A DNA stretch of 64,000 nucleotides, taken from the NCBI GenBank assembly GCA_030549175.1, contig JAUKUA010000010.1, positions 62,001-126,000 of the forward strand, in the 5' to 3' direction. Positions within the stretch are counted from its first letter, which is position 1. Each line of letters opens with the position of its first letter. Below are positions 12,701-24,755 of the stretch, piece by piece. Source of the DNA: Lasiosphaeris hirsuta. Lineage: Eukaryota; Ascomycota; Sordariomycetes; Sordariales; Lasiosphaeriaceae. The position numbers were made by a program, and so were the translations under genes. The notes beneath the pieces were generated by a model that did no database searches, had not been told where the DNA came from, and saw nothing but the letters and a program-made list of their open reading frames with translations.

Positions 12701-15418
12701 TGTCGGGATGGTTCGTTGAACGGTCGAGTCGAGAGTTAGGAAAAGGTTAAAGCTCTACAGTCTAATTCTTCATCTGATATCTCACCTTGTGGTTGTCACA
12801 CCCCAGACCTTCGTGGGCTGGCCTGTGTCACATAGATTATAATAGTTTAAAAAGACTTTAATACGGTATTTAATACCCTTGAGGTAATGTTTTTAATGTT
12901 AGAAATAGTTAACTATTACTAAGAGTTCTTTGTTATAAATCTCGTAATTAATTTCTACTAAGATTAATTTTCTTAAAACATTATAGAATATATCTTACTG
13001 TTATCTTATTTCTATGACATTATTCCTCCTAATATCTAATCTAAAGTGTTAGGTTTGATAATAGGTAGTTTATTAAGGTCGAAATAAACTAAAACAGGGG
13101 CTTTAGTAAAGGTTTTCTTTAACGCTTTAAATACTATATTTATCTAATTATTTTATGTTTAAGATTTCTAGGTTAAGTTAATAAAGTTAGTAAGAGGTTT
13201 AGTAATATGTAAGTAACCTCTAATGTAGTACCTATTGAAGTTTATAAATCTATTAAACTACTAAACTCCTTTTACCGATCTTAGCTGTTCTTATGAAAGG
13301 ATATATTTAATCTTATCCTTTGATATTACAATATCTTTAGTATTAATAATATAGCTTAGGTATTTTAGTTCCTTAATATCCTATATATACTTAGAGAGGT
13401 TAATAACGAGGTTATACTTTTAAAGTCGATTAAGGACCTTAACAACGAGTTTATTATACTTTTCTTTAGAACTTATATAAATAAGGAGGTCAGTAATATA
13501 AGATAGGAGGCCTTAGTCGATAAAGTTTCGAAAGATATAATTTATTATACCTTAGAAAGTAGTAAAAATATTAGTAAGGCCGAAGGATATTACGTTAAAC
13601 TTAAAAAGACTATAATAGGTTCGGAATGTTATTTTCTACTTATAGCCTTCTTTTATCCAAATCAAGTTAAAACCCGATTTTAAGTCTATCTTTATAAAAA
13701 TAGTAAATCTAGTAAAGACGTCTTAAAGTTTAGTAATAAGGGGTAACGGGTATCGGTTCTTTACGGTTTATTTATTAATCTTTTGATAGTCGACTATAAG
13801 ATAGAGATTCTCTAAGTCTCTAGTAGCTACCTTTTCTATTGATACTTCCTTATCTATAAAAAAGATAAGCGAAGAATAAGATAATTTCAATTTCTATATC
13901 TTACCTTCCTTAAGCATTTAGTCAAGCTATTTATAAAGGACTTTCTTTTCTAAAGGTGACATAGGATAAAGGGGTCCCTATAGAAACTTCTTATCTTTAA
14001 TAATATTAATCATATAGTCTTATGGCTAATAGTCTAGAAGCTACTAGGCTACTTTAAGAGACGTTAAAGGTATAAACATTCTAAATCTTTCGGAGATTTT
14101 TACAATGTAGGATTCGATAACATTAGTGGTTAAACTTTCATTTCTTAGCACTATAAGAGAAGTGTAGTTTTAGTAACAATTGTTTGAGACAAAGGTTACT
14201 TTCGTTATATTAAGATCTTATAAGTGATCCGGCTAGTATTATTATAGCTACTAGTATAGTAAAAGGATATTACATTTTATGTCGAGGAAAGAGATCTCGA
14301 ACGTAATATGAGAAAAGTGTTCCACTTAATGTAATAAGACGATTTACTTAGTATACTTTTTGCTTAATTTAAGGTTGATTATTCCGTAAAGGCTTCTTAA
14401 GGGTTTTAAGATCGTCTTAACTACGTGAGAGATATTTTATTTTTTAACGAGGTTTTTACTTATAACCGGGCCCGAGGTTTTAGGGTCTAGGAGCGTACGG
14501 ACAGAGATTTTCTTAGCTCCGTAGTAAATAATCATTATGAGGACTATCTTATGATTTTTATAATATAGTTCTTAGTTACGCTTAGCCTTCTTAGGAAAGA
14601 GCTTCTTGATGTCATTATAGGTATACTTCTTAGTAGAGGATACGGTATAACGAGGTGTAAGTTCCGATGTTATAGTATTCTGGACGTTAGTTAAAAATCC
14701 GACGTGTCTTTACTATTAGATAGTTTAATAATTCGAGGGAAAAGCTTAAGGTAGTTCTTTTTAGTTATTATAGAGATCCTAGCCTTTTTAGATAGTCGAG
14801 GTAAAGTATCTTTAAGTTCTTTATTTTTGTCTTTCTTTTCGTGTTTTATATTAGTCTTAGCTCTAGAGATTTTTCTAGGTAGTCTAGGAATATCCTTGCT
14901 ATCTTCAGTTTTCTTACTATAATATTCGAAAGTGTTATAGCCTTAATATCTACAGTAGTAATATCTTTTACTTACCTTATGTTTGTTAATGTCAGTTAGA
15001 TCTACCCCAGTAATAGCTTCCCTATAAGTTTGTTAGTATTTAGTTTAGATAGGTACCAACGTCTTAGTCTCTTAGTCTTACTACTTCCGCTTTAGTCCCT
15101 TCTTAGCCTTATTAATAGGTACTAAACTAGGACGAGAGTTAGAGGTATTAGTTTCTTTCTTATGATTATCTTTCTTCGAATGTTCCTTATTATTTGAAGT
15201 AGACTTTTCTTTTCTCTGTTTGGCTTTGTGATTAATTTCGTAGTTTTTCAATTTGTCTTTATAAATTAAACTAGCCGTAACGACAGCTTTAAGGAAGTTG
15301 GTATCATCGGGAGAGAGATATCCTGTATATAAATAGATTAAGTTTATTATGGCTTTGGAGACGGCGTTCGTAACTAGTGATTATAAGGCTTAGCCGTTAA
15401 GATTAATAATATAATTAT
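9750..15418 (-). pseudogene. Decayed internal region of the outer gypsy copy, truncated at its gag end
   Basis: This is collinear with 1465-5850 of the complete element: chromodomain end first, then integrase, RNase H and RT, read on the minus strand. It is interrupted by a solo LTR (11512-12832). Homology stops abruptly near 15418 (TAATATAATTAT then unrelated sequence), so the gag portion and the other LTR are missing. Frames are destroyed by RIP-type stops. The sequence alone does not show whether the loss was by deletion or by another insertion. Confidence 0.75.
11512..12832 (+). mobile_element. Solo LTR of the gypsy family inside the outer copy
   Basis: It is a single 1321-bp LTR reading TGTCATACTGG ... 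CCTGTGTCACA, opposite in orientation to its host copy. There is no internal region. It interrupts a segment that is continuous in the complete element (TATTTTAGATTATGG near 3220). TAGA flanks both sides (11508-11511 and 12833-12836), consistent with a target duplication whose fifth base has mutated. This is the expected product of LTR-LTR recombination. Its first about 450 bases are little mutated. Confidence 0.85.
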
Positions 15419-16200
15419 ATTCATATTGAGGTAGGGCCTATAAGACTCGTTATAACTCGTAACCTTATAAGATAATGTAATATTATGCGACTTGTAGTAA
15501 GAGTAATTAACGGGTATTATAATTCTAAAGATTGAGATAAAGTTAGTAGAGTCATAACGACGAACGGTAAAGAAACGAGGTTTCTTAGTGATACGATAGT
15601 TTGGTATGATAGAGGAAGAGAGGAATAATTTATCCCGTAGTCCTTTATAGAAAAAAAACCTAGGAAAAGGAGATACGTATCACATCTTACCTTGTGCTAA
15701 GAGGTTACGTAATATGAAATAAGTGATTAGATGGCGAAATACCTAATTATACGGAGATACTCTCATGCTCCCTTTACTCTCTAACAAAGTAATAAAGTAA
15801 GTAGAATAAGATATTCTCACATTCTCTTTACTCTTTAACAAAGTAACAGAGTAAATAGATCAATAAGATATAAGTTACTTAGTATGACTACCTACTAGAT
15901 AGATAAATAACCGAAGTATCAGATACCTTGGTACGTAAGGATTTCTATTCTTTACGTAAGTAATTTATATTCTGTTATATTCTAAAGTACAACTACTATA
16001 GTAATAGCAATCTATTTGACAGAGTGTAAAACCTCTTGTTTGGGACGCTTACCTTTATTACGATTAATCTCCCCTTGTACCATAATCGACCTAGGTATTC
16101 TATCTTATAATTTGTTATTTAACACTACGTACCCTAGTACTTAGTATATAGGTTATAACACTTTTCTATCTCGTTTAAGATTTCTCTCCTTAATAATAAA
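15419..16200. other. Unassigned AT-rich segment between two gypsy remnants
   Basis: This segment is not homologous to the gypsy element on either side. It contains an imperfect direct duplication of 54-57 bases (15759-15812 and 15813-15869, core TTTACTCT.TAACAAAGTAA). No open frame or known motif can be read. It may be the LTR or leader of a different element, but I cannot show its ends. Confidence 0.5.
15759..15869. repeat. Imperfect tandem duplication, 2 x about 55 bp
   Basis: The copies run CTCTCATGCTCCCTTTACTC... and TTCTCACATTCTCTTTACTC..., and both continue with TAACAAAGTAA, an AGTAA run and AATAAGAT. The differences are mostly C/T and G/A transitions. Confidence 0.7.
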
Positions 16201-19200
16201 TATAATATTATCCATTCATATTAATAACTTTAAAAGTATCAACTTAACTATCTTATAGACCTTAACTTATTAAGAGTTTCTTTTAACTTAAAATTTTATA
16301 AAAAATATTATATCTTATTCATAATATTAAATAAAATGAAAATAATAGTAGATATAGTAGCTACTTAAATTAATAAGATCTCTAAATGGTTTTAGAAATT
16401 CATATGCTTTATAAGTACTAAGATAATATAATAACTTTCGAAACATAAACTATAAAACTATAAAATTAAGATAAAAGATGAAGAAAAACTTTAATAGAAA
16501 TTAATTTATCTAATATCATAACATAAAAAGAAAATCTTTTATATATAGCTAAACTAAATATTAAAAAAAAGAAAAATATAGGAATGAAGGTTGTTATATT
16601 TCTTTCTAATCTTCTTTGTTATAAAAGATATTTCAATAGAAAAAGAGATGACTTAAGATCCGGAAAATTTCTAACTTATAGTTAACTTCTAAAAGATAAA
16701 TAAACAAATAATGAAAAACTGACATTTACTTCTCTTAATTACTAAACTTTGAGACGTCTTAAGAAGATCTATTATCTTGATAAACATAAACCTTAAAACG
16801 AGCTTTAACTTAGTTTAAATGAAGATTAGAAATAAATAAAAAATAACCTTTAAAACCTATTATAAACTCTTCAAGTTTAATATTATACCATTTAAACTTA
16901 TTAATATCTTAGTAACCTTCTAAGTTATAATTAACTACATTTTTTATAACCTTATCAACTAAAGATTTCTCTCTTATATTAATAACTTTCCAATCTATAT
17001 TAATATATATAAGATACTAAAACGACTCTAAGAAAATAATCTCGTAATTAATCTATTAAAATATTGTTAAGAAACTAATTATCTTAAATTCCTTAGCTAT
17101 ATTATTAATACGAAAGAAATCGAGATATTATAAGATAAGATAAAATATATTCTTAACTAAAAACTACTAAGATTAATTAAAGAGGTTTAATCCTTTTTTA
17201 GTTTATAAATTTTCATTAAAAGTTTCTTCAAAATTATTTCTACATCGTAAAACTATTAACTCATACTATAAAAAACATCTTAAAATAAATATAAAATAAA
17301 CATAACATATAAATATAATATTCGGAGTATTAAGAAATATCTTTAAATATATTTCTTTATATCATACTTTAGCCTTAATCATATTCTTATTATCAAAGTA
17401 AACTATTTTAACTATATACTTAAAGTTATCTTTTCTTAACTCTAAGATAATATCTAAATCTATCTCATAACGTTCTATTTATATAAGCTAATTTCTATCG
17501 AAATAAACTATAAAATCTACGATAAAGAACTTTTAATAATCGTCAACAGATTTTAAAAATGAAAGTATTACTTAAAAAGAATTAAATATTATATTGAAGT
17601 TTTTTTGAACTATTATAACTTGAAATATTTCTAAATCACTAAAGTTCTTAACTGTTACTAAGCTTAATATACCTAGTAACTTACTACCTTCGACTTTATT
17701 ATTAATTTCTATCTTAGTACCTAAAATATTAAAATAGATACTTTCTTATAGTACGAAGAATACCTTTTGAAAGGAAGGGATGAAAATTAACTGATAACCT
17801 CAGTTTTAAATAAAAACTACTTTTCGAATTCAAAAGGACCTTCACTCTTATTAACGAAAACCTAACTTTATAATATTTTGATACTAAAAAGAATAAGAAC
17901 TTCTTTTAGTAAGTCTAGGAAGTAATAATAACGAACGATTATTACTAAGAAACCCTAAGGAAACTTAAAAAAGACATAAAAAACTAAGATGGTATCCTCT
18001 TTAAGAAAGAAAGAATTTAAATCTTAAAAAAAATAATATTAAGGAAATAAATTTTCCGTTAGGAATATAACACTAAAATAATAAGCTACATAAGTATAAA
18101 CAAAACCGTTAAAATTATCAGGTGGAATATATAGTAGCTAAACCTTAAGAAAGACGTTACTTAATTTATATACTCTTATTATAATAAGTATTAAGGAAAT
18201 AAGCTAAGACGTCACTTTCCATTTAGCTTACTTTATCATATTAAGCTAAAATATTTTCTATAGAAACTTATCTTTATAAATTTCATTATAAACTTATCTT
18301 TTTTAAATAGGTATAGTTTTATCTAAGTTATAGTCGATACCTTCATAAAAGTAACATATTTTATACCTTTAAAAGATAATATTAAGAAGACCAAAGACTT
18401 AATATCTATCTTTACATAGGAATATTAATATCTCAATAAGATATCTATTAACATCATTTTAAATAAGAACTTTAAATTTAATATTAAACTATAGTATAAT
18501 TTTCTTAAATATATAAATATTAAGTTTTATATATCTATTTTATTTTATTCCTAGACTAATAACTAGACTAAGCGTCTTAATTAATATATCGAAGTATATC
18601 TTAAGGCCTTCATAAACTATAAAATAAATAACTAAGACATTCTCTTTATTATAGTAGAATTTATATAAAATAATACTTAGTTAACCTTTATTAGTAACTC
18701 CTTTTTTTAGGTTAACTTTAGATATTACCTAACTATTAATAACCTACTTAACAAATCTATATAAAACCTATATAGTAAGATTACAATATATTAGATAACA
18801 ACAGTCGATAAGAATCTTTATAATAACCTTAAGAAATCTCAAAATCAAATAAAGAAATAAGTAAATAAGAAACGAAAGGAAGTACCCATCTTTAAGAAAG
18901 AATAACTAATAATACTTAACATAAGAAATATTAAAACTAAAAGATCTCTAAAGAAACTAGATAAAAATTTACTTAGGCCCTTTAAAATCCTTAAGATAAT
19001 ATCTCTTATAATAGTTCGACTTAAACTTTTAAAACGTTAAAAGATCTATCTTACCTTTTACATATCCCTTATCAAACTATATCAAATCAGAGATATATAC
19101 CCTAAGAAATTCATAGTCGAGGAAATTATTAGCTTCCATACTAAAAAAAAGATAGTTAAGTACCTCGTTAAATAGAAAGAGTATCCCGAAAAGAAAGATT

Positions 19201-19338
19201 AGACTTAGAAACCTTATAAACACTTCTCTGATATTAAGAAACTTTAAAACTTTTATATTAAATACCTACGTAAGCCTAAGAACCCTAGGATCTTAGACTC
19301 AGAGCCTTAAGCTGAGCCTTTATAAAGAAAGAAGATAG
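16200..19338 (+). pseudogene. Decayed gypsy pol (RT to chromodomain), plus strand, 5' truncated
   Basis: This is collinear with 28980-32191 of the plus-strand copy. The RT region near 16650-16900, RNase H near 17400-17700, the integrase zinc and core regions near 18050-18800 and a chromodomain-like segment near 19120-19260 can all be aligned by eye. It is very heavily RIP-mutated, with almost every codon position shifted to A/T. Gag and the left LTR are absent. Confidence 0.7.
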
Positions 19339-20472
19339 TATTATATTAATAAACTTACCTAAGGTCAATGGAACAAATTACTTCTTTAACCTAAGTTTAC
19401 CATAATAGCTACAACGGTAACTACATCGTAGCTTAACCTATAGAACACGTATACACACTAAGGCCCGGATACAACCAAGACCTCCTAGTCTATACCTAAG
19501 TCAATAAGTTCTCTACCTAAGCTAGGATCTTAAACATTACTTATAAGTTAAACTAACCTACCCTAAGAGCCTAACTCGTCAGCTATAATATTACTAGACC
19601 TTAGGTCTAGAGCAAATAACTACATAACCTTAATATCGTAGTTGGAAGCTACATTAACTAACTAAAAAACTTACATAAGGTTTCAGTAGACTTCTAAGGA
19701 CAGGTCTCCTAGTTATCACAACAGTCCTAATGAACAGCCTAAACCCCCACATTCTCTAGAGTCTAGCTTTAGTAGTAACTGGTAGCTATACTAAGACTAA
19801 GGAGTCATAAAAGAAACCATTGTCATTCGACGTAAGTACTAAGGACGTGAAAGAACCTCCATAGTCGTAATTATCACACTTTCGAAATTAAGTACTAATA
19901 CTACCTATAGACACAACCTAAGAAAGGGTCAGTAACACTTGGTAAGAATATTGATTAGTAAGACGTAAGAGACAAGTGGTTAAGACCCTGAACTGGTAAA
20001 ACAGCTAAGGGAGGGTCTTTATATACTCCGGTACCTTTATATATTATACATAGACTCCATAAAAGAGGTAAAGGCCCTACGATAGATTCTTAAGAGAAAG
20101 AAGTTCCCTAGTCCTTTTTAGAAACAACCTTGAAAGATTATCAGCTGAAATTCAATAAAGCTGAGGGGTAATATAACCTAATGAACCCTTCTATTCCTTA
20201 TTAACTTATAACTACGAAATATCATTTACTATCTTCCTTGTGATCGTTCCATCTCTTTGTATCTACCTTCTCCCTCACAACTACCAAGACTTTAGGTTAC
20301 GAAGATTAACTCCCTCACTTCGTGTAAAAGCTCTGAGTCAGACTAATATCATTGCCACCCTGGAGTAGACGGTTAAGTCAATTTAGATCATAGCTCTATA
20401 GTTCGGTTATACCGAAGGTAACACACCTTGTGATTGCCATACCTCAGCCTTTGGTAGCTGACCTATGTCATA
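19339..20472 (+). repeat. Right LTR of the plus-strand truncated gypsy copy
   Basis: It begins TATTATATTAATAAACTTACC, directly after a purine-rich AAAGAAAGAAGATAG tract, and ends CCTATGTCATA. At 1134 bp it is shorter than the other LTRs of the family (1320-1390 bp), so it carries internal deletions or is a subfamily variant. Confidence 0.75.
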
Positions 20473-21879
20473 AGTACTAAGTGTAAAGACTATGGCTCTA
20501 CGTAGTAGGTTATGTTGTTGAAGTGTATAAAGGCTTAGTTATATTTTCTATGGAGTAAGGAAGCTATTATTAACAAGTATAATAATGAGCATAAGTACTT
20601 TGTTATGTAAAAGACCTTATTAACTTATTTAAGGGTTAGCTATAACTAGGAGCTTTATCTTTCTATTACTTTAAAGATAATCTAGTAATAGTTCTTTAGC
20701 TAGTATAACACTTTGTTAAAGTCAGTATTATAACTTCGGAATTAATCACTTGGTAACGAGGAAGTGTATAAGTTTGTATTCTGGCGGAAGATAGGGACTA
20801 GTAAGTATAGCTTCAAACCTGGTAACATAACATAACGTGATACAGTAGAGTTTTTACAGCGAGATACATAGAATCTATCAGATGGTATAGGATGTATAAA
20901 TTTAAGCTATGATATTCCGTATTTAGTTAATAGTAAAGTGTTACGTGGAAAAATGTAGATAGCTCAGATAGGTTAGTCCGTTATATGCAGCCCCTACGCT
21001 CAATTGAGCATAGGGGGTGTGCTGTTATATAATAGCAGCGTGCCCTCCAGACTAATTGCTAACGGGCCATCCTTTACAAATTATTTACACTACTATACAA
21101 TATGTCATGTCAGTGTTTATGTGAAGGACTACCAAAGTAACGCTTACGCAAGCGGTCCTTTTGACCGTAGCATAAAGATTCTAAAGAAGAAGGGGTTAAT
21201 TTTACAGTTGTAAGCTAGGCTTTATTATAATGCTCAAGTATAGGACTTATATTTACTAAGGTAAGGTATTTAACTTCTATATAATAACGCTAGATAGATA
21301 CTAACCTTAATATTACACTTATGAATGGAAGCTAGCTAGTCACTCCCATTACCGTACTAGCGAATTCATAGAGTTCTAAGGACTCTAAGAAATTTAGAGA
21401 TTCCGAAGTGATAGTGATAGACTAAAGTATACTTAAAGCGGTAAAGATAATTGCCGGCCTTTTAAACACCCGGAATCTTATACTTATAGTAAAGGATCTC
21501 TAAGTTAGATTTATAAATAAAATTAATAACGAAGAGATACTTTATTATTACAAATACCTTATAAGGAGCCTATAATAGTTACGGTATAGTTAAAGTTATT
21601 ACCTAGGATAAAAAGCTCATATGTTATAAGATAGAAAGTTAGTTCTATGGAATAGTTAATCCTTAAATTTAAAAATAATATAGATTGAAATAATTAATCT
21701 ATCTTTTTTTACACCTATTTGTATCCCGCTAAATCTAATATAAAATAATAACCTATACCTACCTTAACAATAATATGAATACTATTTCTATAACATATAT
21801 ATAGTTATATAACAGATGTAATTAAGATACCAGCCTTTAACTATACGTCTTATCCTTATCTTTACTAACGATAGAATTT
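20473..21879. other. Degraded unassigned region
   Basis: A plus-strand frame with many TAA/TAG interruptions can be followed from about 20500 to 20890 (it includes VYKFVFWRKIGTSKYSF), suggesting another RIP-broken protein of unknown family. A near-palindrome lies at 20991-21016. The short open frame 21004-21213 begins inside that palindrome and has no recognisable features. The rest shows nothing I can name. Confidence 0.4.
20991..21016. repeat. Short near-perfect palindrome
   Basis: CCCCTACGCTCAATTGAGCATAGGGG folds on itself with one mismatch. Weaker symmetry extends outward (TGCAG / TGTGCTG). It could be two abutting terminal inverted repeats of a small DNA transposon. Confidence 0.5.
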
Positions 21880-22957
21880 ACTATTTTTCTATAGTTATTT
21901 TATCTTTCTTACGTTATGAAAGAAGGAATCTATATAACCTAGTTACTACGTACATGATCTAAACCTATTTTTTGATACTATATTTAATAAGTACGATTTA
22001 TACAATCTTCCACTTTCTCTTTAGGATACTAAATAGCTACTTAATAATAACGTAAATACGTATATACCGTAAGTTATATAATTCTTTCCTAATCTCTAAG
22101 AGTCTATCTATATCTTACCAGTTCTAAAGATAGTATTTAATACCTAAAAAAGAAATTACAATACCATTTTAAACGCCAAAGCCTATGTCAACTATATAAA
22201 ATCGATTTTCCAACACCATGAAGAATGTTCTAAAAGCCTAGGTACAAAAGCTGGTATTGTTAATAGAGCTCTCGGTACCAGTAAGTATATAACCAAAGGA
22301 ATAATCAGATTTTACCATTATAAAGACGTTTTGACTTATAAAACCCTCACGGTTACGCCACCATAGTTAACACCTTTACTTGATATAGGCCGTAATATAT
22401 ATACCATCTACCGTACCAATATAATTGTTAAATACGTTAGTCTTTAGGTTTAGTTTTAACTTAGGATCTAGCTAGTCATTTGGCGGTAGGGATATAAAAG
22501 TCTTATGTAAGAACATAAGTTTAGGAGATATACTACCTATAATCTCCGATATAATACTCTGACTAATTTAGAACATGTACGTAGGATTTCGTTAACTTTC
22601 TACGTAGCCGAGGATCTAAAGAACGACTATGACTTTTTGTTTCGTAGTTTGATAATGGCTAGACCGTAGGCTAATATTCTACTATAGCTATGCCATAAGG
22701 TCTTTAAAGGTAGCCTTATCCATGCGAAATAGGTCCTAAAACAATTTATCTGAACCGTCAAGAAAAGATTAAGCGATCTTATAAGCTTCTTTAAGGCTAC
22801 TTAAATAGATAACAGTAGGCTTAGACTTCTTATTCTTATAATTCAGCCATATTGTACATATAGCTAGGGCAGCTACAGAGGCGAAAGCAAGGCTAGGCTT
22901 TAATCTAGCCATGTTATTAATTGTCAATTGAAATAGTAATATAGTAAAAAATACCAT
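21880..22957 (-). pseudogene. HARBI1-like (PIF/Harbinger) DDE transposase, RIP-broken
   Basis: Reading right to left from 22957 (or the internal Met, MARLKPS) one frame continues through TAA/TAG stops. It covers an N-terminal segment with a hydrophobic stretch, then FRMDKATFKDLMA (about 22720) and an HTH-like ISQSIISEIIGSI segment (about 22560). Next comes the first catalytic aspartate in GTVDGIYIT (about 22410), RNREGFISQNV, a TGTESS block and the second aspartate in YIVDIGFG (about 22180). Last is NLRYIRIYVIIK.LFSILKRK (about 22050), where the catalytic glutamate is now lysine. This order is diagnostic of Harbinger nucleases (DDE_Tnp_4). The element is dead; its TIRs were not identified. 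Confidence 0.8.
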
Positions 22958-23012
22958 ATAAAGTTATTATTGTATGGAATATGTAGCATTTGTTGTTGTT
23001 AGTACCTAGCTT

Positions 23013-23122
23013 ATCAGGACCGCGTGCTAAGACCGTGTGCTAGGACCGACGGTTCTAGTAAAATCGCTCCTTTTTAACGGTCTTAGGGACTGGCAGAATT
23101 TAGTTATCTTTGCGGTCCTGAT
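23013..23122. repeat. MITE-like segment with perfect 11-bp inverted ends
   Basis: ATCAGGACCGC (23013-23023) and its exact complement GCGGTCCTGAT (23112-23122) face each other across 110 bp. The interior repeats GACCG(C/T)GTGCTA, and related GGTCCTAGGGACCGCCGGTCC sequence lies at 23279-23297, just upstream of the kinase fragment. No convincing target duplication is seen. Confidence 0.45.
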
Positions 23123-23299
23123 TACTATTATAGGTGTGATCTGTACCTTACATTAGTGTGTATTTCAAGTGCTAGGGTCAAGAATCGATCGATATGGCTA
23201 AGGCGAAAAGCTGGTACTAAAACAGGCATAGTTGCATTGGAAAATTCTGGCTTTATATTTTTGAGCCACTTTTTGATGGTCCTAGGGACCGCCGGTCCT

Positions 23300-23542
23300 G
23301 GAGCCGATCAGGGCCTTACTGTGTTGGAAGGTTGTATTGAAGGACATGAGTCCTTGCGGCACAAAGCCGGCCTTCTTCACAGAGATATTTCTATTAACAA
23401 TCTTATGATTAATGAGGACGATGACAGCCCCTCCTGGCCTTCGTTCTTAATTGACCTAGACCTTGCCGTCAGAGAGCAACGAGATGACGCCTCTGGAGTA
23501 AAGGGCAAGACTAGTACGAGGGCATTTATAGTAATCGGGGTA
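23300..23542 (+). pseudogene. FunK1-type fungal protein kinase, 5' fragment of the split gene
   Basis: The fragment reads LEGCIEGHESL, then HRDISINNLM (catalytic loop, 23378 onward), NEDDDSPSWPSFLIDLDLA (metal-binding D at 23459) and KGKTSTRAFIVIGV, ending at the TA dinucleotide 23541-23542. This is the C-lobe of the fungus-specific FunK1 kinase family. The N-lobe with the nucleotide-binding loop is not recognisable; upstream sequence (23156-23300) stays open but does not resemble the family. The next expected residues, LLGEQ, are found in frame at 42115, 18.6 kb away, beyond a transposon. The kinase itself shows few RIP stops here. Confidence 0.85.
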
Positions 23543-23654
23543 AGTTAGGTAGGGGACTTTTGGAACACTCCTACCTTGGGAACAGCTGCTAAGTCAGACC
23601 CTGTACAATATCACAAACTTCAATTACCTACAACTTCGTTAGTTGGAAAGTTAC

Positions 23655-24479
23655 AATAATATAGTCTTCAACATTAGAATTGCCTGATTCTTCTCTTTCA
23701 GAATCACTAAGGTCCTTCCCACTAGCCTCTCTTTGTGAGGTAGGAACCCTTTTAATTTTAATAAAGTACGTGTTAGGGTCAACTTAGACCTTCTTCTCTT
23801 TTAGCCTCTTATACGTTCTAGGCTTTTTTCTATAGCCTCTAATTGATTCGTCGTATTGGCTAGTTAGAAAAACTACGATATCAAAGGCTTTTATGGCCTT
23901 GTGGAGGAAAAGCCAGTCATTGGCAGTCCGTTTCTAGCTGGCTAGAAAAACCTACCCCTGAACACGGAAATCTTTCGGCTGTTTAGGAGTAAACTACATA
24001 GGCCGGCCCTCCAAATATTTACTTAAAATAGTATTTTAAACTTCTTAAAGGTTTATAGAAACTGTGGAAGTTACTTAACTAACGTTACCATTAGAATTCT
24101 TAATAATGAGGCTCTTACTTAAGAACTTTTTAACTAATTTTAATATTAAATTTAGTTATTTCATAGACCTTAACTTACTAGTAATATTTTAAAAAAGTCT
24201 TCTTTTTAGTAATAGTACTTTTGTAAAAGTTAGAAATAATCTTATTATACCTAACTTTATATTAAGTCTTTAAAAGATTAAAAATAAATAAATTTAAAGA
24301 CTAGAGAATATAAGAAGTATAGGTTAATAAAAAGAATAATTATATATGATTTAAAAATATTAACTATATAAATTCTTTAGTAATATAACTACTGTAGCTA
24401 TTTAAAATAAAAAGATATTTTTTTAAAAGATTACCTAGCTAAGTCTTTAAAAGAAAGATATTACAGAACTAAGCGATAG
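23655..24479 (-). pseudogene. pogo-like transposase, C-terminal part (rest of DDE domain and tail)
   Basis: Continuing on the minus strand from 24479, the frame reads ITIA.FCNIFLLKT, then LFILNSYSSYITKEFI (about 24370-24410, the DGHxSHxTKEF block with D and H altered by C-to-T/G-to-A changes). Next come TYTSYIL.SLNLFIFNLLKT (PPHTSH.LQPLD block) and ITKKKTFLKYY. A long nearly open tail (about 23655-23945) reads NDWLFLHKAIKAFDIVVFL and RGYRKKPRTYKRLKEKK, basic and acid-rich. The tail is less RIP-mutated than the DDE part. It is no longer functional. Confidence 0.75.
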
Positions 24480-24504
24480 TAATATTAAAAGGTAGCCTTG
24501 GTAC
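24479..24504 (-). other. Left boundary of the array: nonanucleotide plus one hairpin arm
   Basis: On the minus strand this reads GTACCAAGGCTA, CCTTT, TAATATTAC, then pogo sequence TATCGC. Only the arm belonging to unit A is present; the partner arm is replaced by transposase sequence. The replicon/chromosome junction therefore lies within the nonanucleotide. Confidence 0.8.
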
Positions 24505-24755
24505 TAACTCCACGTCTTGAAGATATCCTCCATAAACAATATGTATATAATAAATAAGACGTAGTCCATAAAAAACATAAAACACGTTACCGTGTTTTAT
24601 ATTAACAATGCCGAACGTATTAATTAGACTATCGTAATTGTTTGACATAAGTTCCCCTTCTATTGTAGAGATATAAGACTTTTAAGATTTTCTTAATTTA
24701 TTTATTATATTAGATTCATCCTTTAATATATATACTTCACTAAAGAGATAGCCTA

